Positions 35,591 to 47,291 of a DNA stretch of 64,000 nucleotides are shown here, piece by piece; the first letter of the stretch is position 1; every line of letters begins with the position of its first letter. The position numbers were made by a program, and so were the translations under genes. The DNA is from Brachionus rotundiformis (taxonomy: Eukaryota > Rotifera > Eurotatoria > Ploima > Brachionidae): the NCBI GenBank assembly GCA_016802295.1, contig JAESIW010000157.1, positions 469,847 to 533,846 of the forward strand, read 5' to 3'. The notes below the pieces were generated by a model. It saw only the letters and a program-made list of their open reading frames with translations. It did no database searches and was not told the DNA's origin.

Positions 35591-36255
35591 NNNNNNNNNN
35601 NNNNNNNNNNNNNNNNNNNNNNNNNNNNNNNNNNNNNNNNNNNNNNNNNNNNNNNNNNNNNNNNNNNNNNNNNNNNNNNNNNNNNNNNNNNNNNNNNNNN
35701 NNNNNNNNNNNNNNNNNNNNNNNNNNNNNNNNNNNNNNNNNNNNNNNNNNNNNNNNNNNNNNNNNNNNNNNNNNNNNNNNNNNNNNNNNNNNNNNNNNNN
35801 NNNNNNNNNNNNNNNNNNNNNNNNNNNNNNNNNNNNNNNNNNNNNNNNNNNNNNNNNNNNNNNNNNNNNNNNNNNNNNNNNNNNNNNNNNNNNNNNNNNN
35901 NNNNNNNNNNNNNNNNNNNNNNNNNNNNNNNNNNNNNNNNNNNNNNNNNNNNNNNNNNNNNNNNNNNNNNNNNNNNNNNNNNNNNNNNNNNNNNNNNNNN
36001 NNNNNNNNNNNNNNNNNNNNNNNNNNNNNNNNNNNNNNNNNNNNNNNNNNNNNNNNNNNNNNNNNNNNNNNNNNNNNNNNNNNNNNNNNNNNNNNNNNNN
36101 NNNNNNNNNNNNNNNNNNNNNNNNNNNNNNNNNNNNNNNNNNNNNNNNNNNNNNNNNNNNNNNNNNNNNNNNNNNNNNNNNNNNNNNNNNNNNNNNNNNN
36201 NNNNNNNNNNNNNNNNNNNNNNNNNNNNNNNNNNNNNNNNNNNNNNNNNNNNNNN
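35591..36255. other. Assembly gap 2 (665 N)
   Basis: Undetermined bases, flanked by direct duplicates as at gap 1. Confidence 0.99.
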
Positions 36256-36616
36256 AGTCACTTATTTATCATTACATCTAGTTATTAATTAAAAAAATTA
36301 ATTTTTGTTTTAATTATTTTCATTATTAACAATTTACTTTAGGCAGTTTAAAAGTAATTAATAAATAAATGAAATTACTTTTAATTTTTATTAAATTAAT
36401 TAGATTGAAAATTGAAAATAAATTACAAATATTTTAAATTTTCATTCTGATGGTAATATTTGTTTACACTTAAAGTCGGTCACCATAATCAATTATTTTC
36501 AAGTATAATACTTTAACATCTCTTAAAAAATCTTCAATTAATTGAATTTTATTAAGATTATATTGCCATCTTTACCAAAATAGACAATTAGGTCAGCATC
36601 TTGATCAATTCAGCAA
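36256..36616 (+). repeat. Direct duplicate flanking assembly gap 2, right copy
   Basis: Copy of 35229-35590 with a few substitutions and small indels (for example TTACAGTTTAG versus TTACATCTAG). Confidence 0.9.
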
Positions 36617-36962
36617 ATTTACACAATTATTTACGGATAAATTTAGATCAAAAAATTTCGGTGTATTAGCCAAGAGTACACAATTAGCATTACATTATTA
36701 AGTATAAAAATGCAAAAATGCCTTCCTTTTTTTTATAGATTCTAATAATAATCCAAAATTTTTCGAATAATTTATGCTTACGAATATATTTTTCTAATTT
36801 TAATAAATTTAAACTACCAAATCTATGCTAGTCTCAAAAATTCGTATAATCGAGTGTCTCTATTTCATGAGTTGATTTAAAATAACTTAAAAATAAATTA
36901 ATTATTTCATAATTTATAATTTTTTCATAAAATTATCTAGATTGTTTAATAATTGGTATCTA

Positions 36963-39900
36963 ATGGATGGCTATTTGCACAAATGGACAAACTACCTAAA
37001 AGGTTTGTTAGAAATAGTTCAGTTTAAAATAGATATAAGAGCGTTTCCTTGTAATTTAGGATGCTCGCTTAATTAGTTATCTTATTAATTTTAAGATTAG
37101 GATATCTCATTTTTACAAATTAAAAATCCTTATTTATTTTTGCTCCCATCTAGGTCATTTCAAAATATATTTCTATCCCAAATTTGACCAAAATTACCAT
37201 TATTTTAATTTACACGAAAATCCTATTACGGTTTTGATTTCTGTTTAATTAAAATTAATGTAAATTTATTTATTTAATTATAGGCTGGCAATTGCGTTAT
37301 TTTGTTTTGAAAGATGGAATATTATCGTATTTTAACTCTGAGAATGACAGCAAAAATGGTGACTGCAAAGGCTCCTACAAGATATTCATGTTTGACATAA
37401 TTGGTAATTAGTTTTTGTTGTCAAATTTAATTTTAAAATTGAAAATTAAAAAAAAAATAAATCACAATATTAATTATTTATTTTTCTAAGTGAATAAGAG
37501 TGATAATTCACGAGTAGATCTAATTTTGCCAAATGAGAATAATTTATATTTGAAAGCAGTGGATTATAAAGAGAGACAAAAGTGGTTGGTAGCTTTGGCT
37601 TCTCAGAAAGCAATTTATCCATCCAATGCCTTTCAAAACCATCCAAATGATCTCAGTGAGCAGTCCAGCAAGCAACCCATTCCCAGCGAAAACAGCATGA
37701 GTATTGCATAATTAATTTCTTTTATTTTATTGTTATTTATAAAATTTTAAATTAAGTTGGAACTTATGATTCAACTTTTTTCCTTAAATTAAAGCAATCT
37801 GAGTTGAAATTGTACTGCGATTTGCTGACCCAACAGACCCATGACTTTAAGAAAGTGGTACTCGCTGCTCGACAGTCGCTTCCAAAAAATGATGACCAAT
37901 TTAAAACGAACATTCAGCAAGCTTCCAATAATGACGACTCGATTGATTGTAGTGAAAAATGCTCGAATTCCGAGTACAGTGAGACTTTTAATAGTGAACT
38001 AGCCTCGGTTACATCTGACCAATATGAATCAGACCACAAGCCTGATGAAATAAAGGTATATTCATATATAAATATTATAAGTTATATGAAGAAAACAAGT
38101 TTTTAATATTTTATTAAATAATTTTTGTGGTTTATTTTCAAAATTTTAATTACGACTTTTACCTATTCAAAATAGAATTAGATTTTAAACAAATATTATT
38201 TTCTTTGTTGAAAGTCGTCTCCTGGAGAAAAAAAAACGTGAGCTATTTTTGAATCGGCAACAAATTGGTTAATAATTTAATATAAAGATTTAAAAGCTAG
38301 TTATGTATTTTTTTTCTCAAGCATTTATATTTGAGATAAATATCTTTTGAATGAGAAGTGTTTTTTTTAAATTAAGATTTAGTTATAATAAACGCGTTCA
38401 TGATAATCTTTCGTCTAAAAGCATATCAACTTATATATTATTTAGTCTTTAGATAAAAATAAAAAGTCATGATTTTCATTTTTTGACTTAATTAAATGAT
38501 ATTTAAGAAATCTTGTAAGACTTTATTGTTTATTTATCATGAATTATCTTACATCATTTAATTTGATATTTTTTGTTTAATTCAGTTTTCAGGAGGAATT
38601 TTTGAAAATTTACTTTGAAGGTTTATATAAATTAACATTTTATTCTCGAAAAAAAAATGAGTAAAAAATTATTTTTTTTATCTATAAAATAATATCTTTG
38701 TTTTAGCCTAAATGAATCAAACGATAAAAAAATTAAATCGATTCTTTTTTAAATTTTATTTTAATATCATACAATACATTTTAAAATGTTTATTATAATT
38801 GATATTTTTGATTAATTGCAATAATAACAACTAATTTTCGTACATAAACCACTCAGTCATAAATTTTGATAGTAAATTTAAAAGTAAGCATTTTTTGGAA
38901 CAATATTTAGTCAAAAACTTAATAAAATAAACATTTGATTTCAATTATATATTTTTTTATAAAAGATACGTAATTTTAATTAAAAGGAGCTAGGTAATTG
39001 ATAATTGATTTATTTTAAAAGAGTTTAGAACTACGTGAGTATATCAGTAGGTTCAATACTTGGCGAGATGAATAAAATTTTATTTTATCTTGTTTAAATT
39101 TTTTTATATATGTAGAAACTAATATTTATTGTAAATTTCAATTATTATTTTGAATAAAATGATAGACAGTATTGTTAATCGAAAAATATTAATACTTTTT
39201 AGCAAAAAGTCAGAGATATCTTAAAGAATAATTATTTATATTAATTATTCAAATAAAATGATGACTCAGATTCAAGTTGCCTGGATAAAATCTATTTATT
39301 AAATTAATTATATTCAAGTTTAATTAATCTATGGGATGTCAATTTTTTATATAAATTCAAATGCATCTATGCTTAAATTTTTTTTAAACATTATCTAATA
39401 ATTTTAGTTTCTTAATTAAATTCAATTTTTAAGTATAAACTTAATGCAAGTTATTATTTTAATTTTCCATTTTGTATAATTCTTTTTTTAAAAAAATTCT
39501 AAATTAATTTTTATAAACTTATTAACACGATTATATTTTTTAAGCAAAATATCGAATGATTCGTTTTTAAAATTTCAATCTTAAAGTTTATAAATAACAA
39601 TGTTTTAGAATAAGAATAAAATTATTTGTCTTAGTTACTCATGAAAAGAAAATAATAATTAAAAATATCTTAATTTAAAATTTCTAGTTTTCACTTGAAC
39701 GCTTTCGTTATATTCAATCAGCCATCTTATTTCATGCTAAGAGAAATAATTTTTACCAAGAAGTTAAAACTTGTTTTCCGAGTTAAGTCTTGAAAAAATT
39801 TAGCTTATTTAATTGAAGAAACTTGACGAGCTGAGCTCAAGTATTAACATAACATGTGACATGTTGGTACAAATAGTTCGCAATTTGGTAATTTTGTCCA

Positions 39901-42321
39901 ACACTAGCTCTAATGTGAGTAGCGAAGCAGTTAAATCGCTTCTTGACGAAAGCCAGTCGAGTAAAAACAAAGACAAAGAGGAAATAAGCATTGACTTGGA
40001 CCAATACAAGTACCATCTTTATCATCCATTGTATCTGAACCAGCGTTTGCACCAGTACAACACCAAAGACACTCTGAGTTCAGCTTCGTCCACTGTTTCG
40101 ACACCTCAAAATTTACCAAAGTAACATCTAAAATTAAACCCTAAAAGCTTAACTAGATTTTAGATAAGCATAATTATTTATCGATTTGAAAAAAAATTCC
40201 GTTTTTTTATTTTTTATGAATGATATTTAAAATTTTTTTAAATAAAAAAATCGATATTTTGATATTTTAAATAGTTGATTAATTTTAAAACCAATTAGCT
40301 CAAATTCGTTTAACAAACAGACTGAGCCGTATTCACCATCAAGAATTTCGGTTAAGTCTTGGCCAGTGAGGATGAAGCGGCACGGAACTGGACCGAGCCG
40401 TCAATATTCAGCATTTTATGTAAATAGGAGAACCAAGCAAAATAATCATAATCGCTTAGACATGAATAAAATGTCGCTTATTTCTATCAGGTAATAAGAA
40501 TTATTTTCAATGCAAATATTTAATGTAGGTTCACACTCACATTTAATGTATAATTAAAATGCTTCAGCAAATTCTAATATTATAATTAGAAAATTTTTTG
40601 CCTTTTTAGTCTAAAATAATTCTTAATTTTTAATTTTCTATTTTTTTAATTTTAAAATAATGTTGTGTTATAATATTTTTATTTTTAATAATTTTCTTTT
40701 ACACTAGTTATTTACTTTGTGTAGCTTTTAGTTATTAAAAATGATCAGTTAACTATCAATTATTTAAAAAGTCTGTGCGATATAATAAATAATAATTTTC
40801 TCTATTATTATCTTTAAAAATAATGTCTTGCTTTTCTCTCTTATCTTTTTTTATATGATTTAATTAGCTTTAAATGTGATCTTAATTTCGTTCGCTTTAT
40901 TATTCTTCAAAAATTTAAAGCTTTTAAACTAATTTATTTATTTATTTTTAATAAAAAAATTCACATAAATAGCTTCTTGGTTTTGTTTGTGTTCATGGTG
41001 AAATTTAGCTAATGCTTTAGGTTCATTTAAAAGTGAACTAACTATTATTATTTTGCTTAAATAACCATTTTGCTTTTAATAATTTAATGTAAATAAAAAT
41101 TTAATCATAAATAATTAATTTAAAATTTAGAAATTATCACATTGAGTATATTAAGGAGACTGCATTGTTGGCGGATCCTGTTGCCGAGCACTCGTCTCAT
41201 TATTTACTTGATTCAATAAATAGCAACTCTGGTAAAATAGGTAAATTTTTTTTACATTCAATGATAATTTGATTTGTTATTTTTGGATTAGATATAAACA
41301 TGATCAAAACTGATCCAGACGCAATTGCCACCAATGGGCCGTCCATAGCCAAAGCGGCAGAAACCCACAAATCCGGTCACCATCATCACCATCATAGCCA
41401 CGGTCATCACCACCACCATCACCATAATCATCATCCCCATCACAATCAAAAATCTGATTTAAATTCTAGCTTCTTTAGCGTCATTAAGCACAGGTATATA
41501 GAAAATTATATCAATTGAGTAAAAATTAAATATTGTCTTGATCAGATTCAATGATATTGTTCTTTCGGAAAATAATGGCATTCCCACTGAATACTTCTTA
41601 AATTGTTGTTCAGATGTTTTTTCAATATTGGACAGTTTTGGTTCCACGGCTTTTTTGCCAGTAAAGATAGATGTTTATGGGAATATAAACGTAAATAAAT
41701 TATCAATTAATTTTAAGATAAAAGATTATAAGTGTTTTTTTTTTTAAGAAAATTAAACAAAAATATTCAATAGATACAGAAAAGTTCACAACACTTCAAT
41801 CAATTGTAAAAAGTGAAATCGATGAAAAAAAAACCCACGCAAAAAACTCGGCAACCGATGCTCTCATGTGGCTAAGAAGGTTTGGAAAAAAATTGTTTAA
41901 TTTTTAAGCTAGGAGATAAAAGCATTTTTTCACAGAGCTGTTTGGTTTTTGAGAGAATTTTTGAGCCATTTTTCAAAATCAGCCGATTCGGTAATGAGCG
42001 AATGTGTCCATTTAAGCTACCAAAAAACACTGAAACAGTACCATAATTTTGTTGTTAGGAGCATTTTTTCGCTAGCAATGAGATCGCTGCCGAGTAAGGA
42101 GGAATTTTACAAAAGACTTGTTGCCGATCATTCAGTGTATTTGGACAATAAGGAGCAGTTTGAAAACCAAGTAAAATTAATTTAATTATGTGAGTAAAGA
42201 AAACTTTATTAAAATTTTATAAATAAAGGTGATTGAAGAAATGAAATTAACTGTAAAAGGCATAGATCGTGTCATAAATATAATTAAAGATTTTTATATC
42301 AAAAATAAGCTCGATATTTAA
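36963..42321 (+). CDS. PLEKHA8: FAPP2/PLEKHA8-like glycolipid transfer protein (PH + GLTP)
   Basis: Twelve exons with matching phases: 36963-37002, 37284-37403, 37491-37700, 37757-38055, 39819-40120, 40299-40490, 41131-41240, 41292-41493, 41546-41690, 41749-41879, 41936-42170, 42229-42321. They give about 692 residues. The N terminus MDGYLHKWTNYLKGWQLRYF and VDYKERQKWLVALASQKA form the PH domain typical of FAPP proteins (Golgi PI4P binding). ELKLYCDLLTQQ matches the following helix. A disordered linker (about residues 225-440) ends in a histidine-rich run. The GLTP domain follows: FNDIVLSENNGIPTEYFL, DVYGNINKIKQKYS, TTLQSIVKSE, ATDALMWLRR and LKQYHNFVVR. The glycolipid-binding Asp/Asn pair, Trp and His are retained. 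FAPP2 moves glucosylceramide from the cis-Golgi to the trans-Golgi. The linker makes the protein longer than the human one (about 519 aa). Confidence 0.93.
41383..41447 (+). repeat. Histidine-rich coding run inside the FAPP2 linker
   Basis: CAC/CAT codons encode about 18 histidines in about 22 residues, broken only by Ser, Gly, Asn and Pro. It is in frame with the GLTP exons and lies just N-terminal of that domain. Codon mixing (CAC and CAT) argues against a very recent simple-repeat expansion. Confidence 0.9.
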
Positions 42322-42816
42322 AAAAAATTTAATCTTTAAAAAATTGATTATAGGTGTGTATCAAAAAAGGCAAAAAAGAAAATTTTTGTAAAAAAATTGC
42401 CGTGTAAATTTTAGACTTTATTATCTAAATTTTTAAAATATATAATTAAATTCAATCTTTATATTCAAATTAAATTATTAAAATTTTTGTTAAATTTTCA
42501 AATTTTCATAATCCAACATTTCATGTTTTATTAAAATCATAAACATAATTAATAATAACAACATAAATTTATTTCAGTGAATTAATCTTTAAATAAATAT
42601 CATATTTGAATAAATGTAAAGATTTGATTTATTTTTCATCTTTTAATTGATTTTTAACTTTTTATTTTTAATCTGTTTTTACAAGAAAAAATTTTAAATA
42701 AAATTAATGTATTTTTGTTTCAGTATTTTCATCTACTTTGAGAATTAATTATACTGAATATTCTTGATATTGCAGCCTCTTTACTCGAAACACAAATTCG
42801 GTATCCCTAACAAATA
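42322..42816. other. FAPP2 3' flank
   Basis: AT-rich, probably includes the 3' UTR. Nothing else recognised. Confidence 0.4.
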
Positions 42817-43119
42817 CTGTAATGCCTTGCCCCCTAATGCGGCATTTATTTCCAGAATTCTGGATTTTAATGCATGCATTTGACCTTTTTTAAAAAAATA
42901 TTTTTCTATTTTTCAATTGTTTCAAAATTTGAAACACAAAAAATGTTCTTCGAACATAAGGTTTTTTACATATCAAATGCGGCATTTATACCAAAATTTT
43001 GACATTAACTGCAGCATTTTTAGTCGCAGCGTATCTGGAAAAAAAAGTGGGTTAAATGCAGCATTAAAATCCAGAATTCTGGTTTAAAGTGCAATGCATT
43101 AGGGGGCAAGGCATTACGG
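42817..43119. mobile_element. MITE-like element with TIRs and TA flanks
   Basis: About 303 bp. The left end CTGTAATGCCTTGCCCCCTA and the right end (complement CCGTAATGCCTTGCCCCCTA) are near-identical inverted repeats. TIR similarity continues inward for about 65 bp through CCAGAATTCTGGATTTTAAT. TA lies on both sides (42815-42816 and 43120-43121), as expected for a Tc1/mariner-type target duplication. The interior contains repeats of AATGCGGCATTTAT-like units and no ORF. It is much more GC-rich at the ends than its surroundings. Confidence 0.85.
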
Positions 43120-43121
43120 TA

Positions 43122-43612
43122 CCATCTCTTCCATGATAAAAAATTCAAAAAGTCTTGTTTGAAATTGAATTAATTACTTATGGTTAATTTTGTAATAAGC
43201 TTCTGATCAAATTAAAATTTTTTTTTCTTTATATTAAAAATATTAAAAAAAATGAGAATATTTCTGTAAATTATCAGGGATGTTGCCTTTAGGTATTTAG
43301 TCAAGCAATAAATAATAATAATAATAATCTTTATTCAATAATCACCACGAGGATGAAGTAGAAAACAATTAAATGTTGATTGAAGTTTATTAAAAATAGA
43401 GTCTCCATTTTTATCCAAATAATTCCTGACTTTGATAAAAATTTAACAAGGGCTTGGAAAGAATAAATAAAATTTTATTAAAATAATTTATAACTTTTTG
43501 TTTGTTTTTGTTTAAAAAAAAAATGGATTTTATTTTTTTAGCTAAAATAAAAACATTTAATTAAAAACTATGGTTTCGCTCTTTTTTGATGAAAATGAAT
43601 TAGGAAAATAAT
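43122..43612. other. UBL gene 3' flank
   Basis: AT-rich with a short (AAT)n run near 43310-43330. Nothing else recognised. Confidence 0.4.
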
Positions 43613-43882
43613 TTAATCTGTTCCTGAACTAGACGATGAAGATGACGATGACCAATTTTTAGAGTCGTCCATTTGTATTGTGTCACCGTCATTGATACCA
43701 TATTTTTTAATTTTTTTTGATGATTTTAAAACTTTTTCATTAAAAATTAAACGACATCCATTTTCGAACTGAGGAGCAAATTCGGCTCTTATCTGGGTCT
43801 TGATTGCTCCAACCTTGGTGTTAGGGTCAGCTTCAATTGCGAATGTTGCACCATCCGATACTCTTAAGATTGTTATAGCCAT
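43613..43882 (-). CDS. Small ubiquitin-like domain protein with poly-serine tail (UBL-A)
   Basis: Intronless 89-residue protein from ATG at 43882. A beta-grasp pattern covers about residues 1-73: MAITILRVSDGATFAIE, AIKTQIRAEFAPQ, CRLIFNEKVLKSSKKIKKYG and INDGDTIQM, aligning with ubiquitin's IF.GK.L...L..Y.I....I.M layout. The tail is KNW followed by nine serines and GTD. There is no C-terminal Gly-Gly, so it is not a conjugated modifier by the usual route. A close paralogue with the same tail lies at 45929-46198. I do not recognise an orthologous family; a binding or adaptor role is guesswork. Confidence 0.8.
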   Translation of the reverse strand: MAITILRVSDGATFAIEADPNTKVGAIKTQIRAEFAPQFENGCRLIFNEKVLKSSKKIKKYGINDGDTIQMDDSKNWSSSSSSSSSGTD

Positions 43883-44254
43883 GTTTTTTAATAAAAATTT
43901 TGTTTTAGATCTTTGAATCTAATAGGAAAACTGTTCTTTTTATACTCAAACTTTTCGTTTGTTAAAAATAAATACGAAATTTACATAATTCTTTCATGTT
44001 AAAAAGATTTGATAAAAGACTCATTCTATTTTTATTACCTTTATTCTCAAAAAAACTTTTTAAACAGCTTTTAAAAGACACTTAACTCTATTCAGAGCAA
44101 TATTATTCGTAAAAGAATTGAAACCAGGTGTATTAAAACTGAACGGTGATTTAAGCTTTAATAAAGCAAAAACTACATTATTTTTTAAATTAATAATTTA
44201 TTTATTTTTTGTTATTCTACTCTCTTTAAATATTTAAAATATCTTGATTTTAAA

Positions 44255-44845
44255 TCAAACTTGAGTTTCTTTTTTTACTTTTTCCAATACTTCATCAACA
44301 CTTAATTTGCAGTTTGATAAAATGAGAATTTTATTTCGATTCTTTGATCCCTTGATTAAAACATTAATTAATTAAAAATTAATATCGATAATAAATAAAA
44401 TACCCTGTCTAAAGAAACATCACTCAATTTAAGTGCAAAAAATTTGGAAATAAATTTAATGAGCTCTTTATTGGCTTCGCCATCAACCGGAGGTGCCCCA
44501 ATTCTTATATTAATAGCGTTTTCTTCAATACCTTACTTAAATATTTAGGTTGGAATCAAGAAATCTTAATTGATTTAATACCTGATATTTCGGTATCTTT
44601 GGCGCCTGGTTTTGCAAATATATTCAGGCATAATTCTCCATTTTTATTTAAATAAACTGGTTTTGAGCTATCAACTAAACTAGATGCTGACTTTGGTAAA
44701 AAAATGAAAAATAATTCAAATTATTCTAGCTTACTTGGTTATCTTGTTTGGATTGATTTTTTTTATTCTTGGACATTGACGATTTAGTTAGTTTTTGAGT
44801 AAAATTAAAAATTCCTATGCTACTAAAAACTGTCTTGATAATCAT
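44255..44845 (-). CDS. C15orf40: UPF0235/DUF167 family protein (C15orf40-like)
   Basis: Four exons on the minus strand: 44845-44735, 44690-44582, 44531-44404 and 44350-44255, phases consistent, about 147 residues. The N-terminal ~37 residues are basic and hydrophobic (MIIKTVFSSIGIFNF) and could be a mitochondrial presequence. The DUF167 core follows: LCLNIFAKPGAKDTEISGIE, INIRIGAPPVDGEANKELIK, FALKLSDVSLDRGSKNRNKI and VDEVLEKVKKET. This matches the YggU/C15orf40 family, a small alpha/beta fold of unknown biochemical function. It lies 228 bp downstream of PPIL1 and 372 bp upstream of UBL-A, all on the same strand. Confidence 0.88.
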
Positions 44846-45073
44846 TTTGAAATAAATTTTAAAATATTAAAATTAAAAATATTGTGAGAATTTTCAACTT
44901 TTTTGTCTTAAAATAAAATTTAAATTATATTTAAGAAAATTAGTTATAACTATTAAATATTTTAATTAATCAAGAATTTATTGAGTAATTGAATTTAGAG
45001 ACAAGATTCAAAATATTTTTCAAACAAAAAATTATACAAAATAACATAAACACACATCAAATTCTAATTAATT

Positions 45074-45810
45074 CTAATTTGGTGTTATATAGGCTTTAAC
45101 TATTTTGACTTCTTCAACTGGTCTATCATCTTTGTCAGTCTGTACCAAGCCGATTCGTTGAACTACTTTCATTCCCGAAGAAATTCTTCCAAATATTGCA
45201 TGTTTTCCATTTAACCATTCACAAGGCGCAAGAGTAATGAAAAACTGACTTCCATTGGTGTTAGGACCAGCATTTGCCATGCTTAAAATTCCTGCTCCTT
45301 TTATATTTCAATATTAATTAATTTATAATTGTAAAATTACCGAATTATAGTTATACCCATATGTTTTAGATCCGGATGTATTTCATCTGCAAAAGTTTTA
45401 CCATAAATCGATGCACCACCTCTTCCAGTACCTTAACATTGTTTATCGAATTTTAATCTACTAATTATTATTTTATTTCATACCAGTAGGATCTCCTGTT
45501 TGAATCATAAAATCTGGAATAATTCGATGAAACTTGACTCCTTTTAATTTAAAAATTATTTTTTTAAAATTAACATAAATTCTTTTGAACCATTATAGTA
45601 TCCTCTTCTGGCTAGTTCAGCAAAGTTCCTACAAGTTTCTGGCGCATGATTCCAATAAAGCTCGACAATAATAGGACCTAGACTAAATTATTAGAATAAG
45701 ATTAGAAACTAAGCATAATTTATTGCCAAAGATTGGATAGACCTTGTTTCTAAAGTAACATTAGGGGGTTGCCATGTTTTTGGAGGAATCGAATTAGCGG
45801 CGGTTAACAT
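45074..45810 (-). CDS. PPIL1: Peptidyl-prolyl cis-trans isomerase PPIL1 (spliceosomal cyclophilin)
   Basis: Five exons: 45810-45743, 45682-45591, 45540-45484, 45431-45357 and 45297-45074, all GT...AG, about 171 residues (human PPIL1 has 166). The N terminus IPPKTWQPPNVTLET is PPIL1-specific. It is followed by the cyclophilin core: IIVELYWNHAPETCRNFAEL, FHRIIPDFMIQTGDPTGTGR, GILSMANAGPNTNGSQFFIT, WLNGKHAIFGR and the ending VKIVKAYITPN. Catalytic-site residues FHRII, Q, F, W and H are kept. PPIL1 is a proline isomerase recruited to the activated spliceosome through SKIP/SNW1. It begins 118 bp downstream of the UBL-B stop. Confidence 0.96.
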
Positions 45811-45928
45811 TTTTAATAAGATTTTTTTTTTCAATCTGATATATTTAAGTTTAATTCATTTATTAAAATAAAAAAATAAATTTTAAAAACTTAACTAAAT
45901 GCTTAGCAAAAAAAATTAATGATTGTAT

Positions 45929-46198
45929 TCAGTCTTCTGAAGACGAACTAGATGATGAAGATGACCAATTTTTCCTGTCATCCATTTGAATAATACCATT
46001 ATCCTCAACCCTGTAATGTTTAAGTCTGTGTCTTGATTTCATTACTTTTCCATTGAAAAGTAACCTACATCCATTTTTAAACTGAGGAGCAAATTCTTTT
46101 CTTATTCTACTTTTTACAGTGTTGACAAAAGTGCTCGGATCTATGTCTTCTATTAAATAAGTTGATCCATCCGAAAGCCGATACACAGTTATGGGCAT
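45929..46198 (-). CDS. Small ubiquitin-like domain protein with poly-serine tail (UBL-B)
   Basis: Intronless 89-residue paralogue of 43613-43882, from ATG at 46198. Shared features: ITVYRLSDGSTYLIE, SRIRKEFAPQFKNGCRLLFN (the FAPQFxNGCRL block is identical between paralogues), HYRVEDNGIIQMDD, then KNW, nine serines and ED. No terminal Gly-Gly. The pair flanks C15orf40-like and PPIL1, so the duplication was not a simple adjacent tandem, or the two intron-bearing genes arrived between them. Confidence 0.8.
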   Translation of the reverse strand: MPITVYRLSDGSTYLIEDIDPSTFVNTVKSRIRKEFAPQFKNGCRLLFNGKVMKSRHRLKHYRVEDNGIIQMDDRKNWSSSSSSSSSED

Positions 46199-47291
46199 TT
46201 TAGTTTAGTTTTAAATTGAATTCTATTTTAAAATTTTACTTTTATTTTGGCTATTTATGGAAAAAAATTAGTAATATTTAATCTTTAACATTAAATTGCG
46301 ATGTTGTACAGATAAAGCCTTGAATTTTATAATAATTTATATAGATTCTAGATATTAATATCAAATAAAAGTTTTTTTTTAAATTAGTTTTATCTTTTAT
46401 TTATAAATGGATAAAAAAAAAAGAAAATTTTCAAATAAACTTTTAAAATAAAAGATAGTTTAAATTCAATGTTACCCAACTTCTAAAAGCCATAAAATTA
46501 ACACTTTTGATATAATTTTTAAATTCTAAAAATCAAAAATAAAAATCTGTTTCATTAAAAAACAAAAATGATATGATTTTTCATTCAATTGATTTCTTTA
46601 AATTAAACCAAATAAATCTTTGAAGAATAAAATTTTATATATTTATTAAAAAATTGAAACAAATAATAAAAATTCTCCAAAATCAAAGCGTATTTTAACA
46701 TTTAAAACAAGATTTAAAAATGTTCGCTTTGAAATTAAACTTTTAAAACTGGTCACCTTAACATTTTAGTGATTGATTTACAATATTAGCTTTACAGGTA
46801 AGACAATTAAATTCTAAACTGGCAAAATTTAGATTAAGGATAGATGTTTATCTTTGATCCAAAGATGACACAAAATTAAAAGTCTAATTTAATCGCCGCG
46901 AGTATATGAATGACTGACCAATGTTTCTAAGCTTATGTGGGGATAGACAAAACTGCGTAAATCATTCAAAATAGCATTGAAGCTTAATAGAGAGAAATTT
47001 AAGATATTTTTATATTTATGACCAAATACAACTGGTTGCACTAAAATTAAAAGTAGCTTTTAGCTCTAGAGAGGAATGCATTTTTTAAAGAAAAGGAATG
47101 AGACCCAATTATTTCAGTTTTATTTGGAAAATATCTTCTAATTATAGAAATTTAAGCTTCAGTTTAAGGATTAAATTTTGTTAGAATCTAAATTTCTATT
47201 TTAAATTTAAAAGCAATTTTTTTCTTCATTTGATCGAAATAGCCAGATACCGACAAAAATAAAATTTTGAAAAATTTAGAAAATCTAAACA
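46199..47291. other. Intergenic region between divergent genes
   Basis: About 1.1 kb between UBL-B (-) and the first Rh gene (+). It must hold promoters for both directions; I see no defined element. Confidence 0.4.

Noticed and set aside
35574..36281. Long ORFs across the second N run
   Set aside because: Artefact of undetermined bases.
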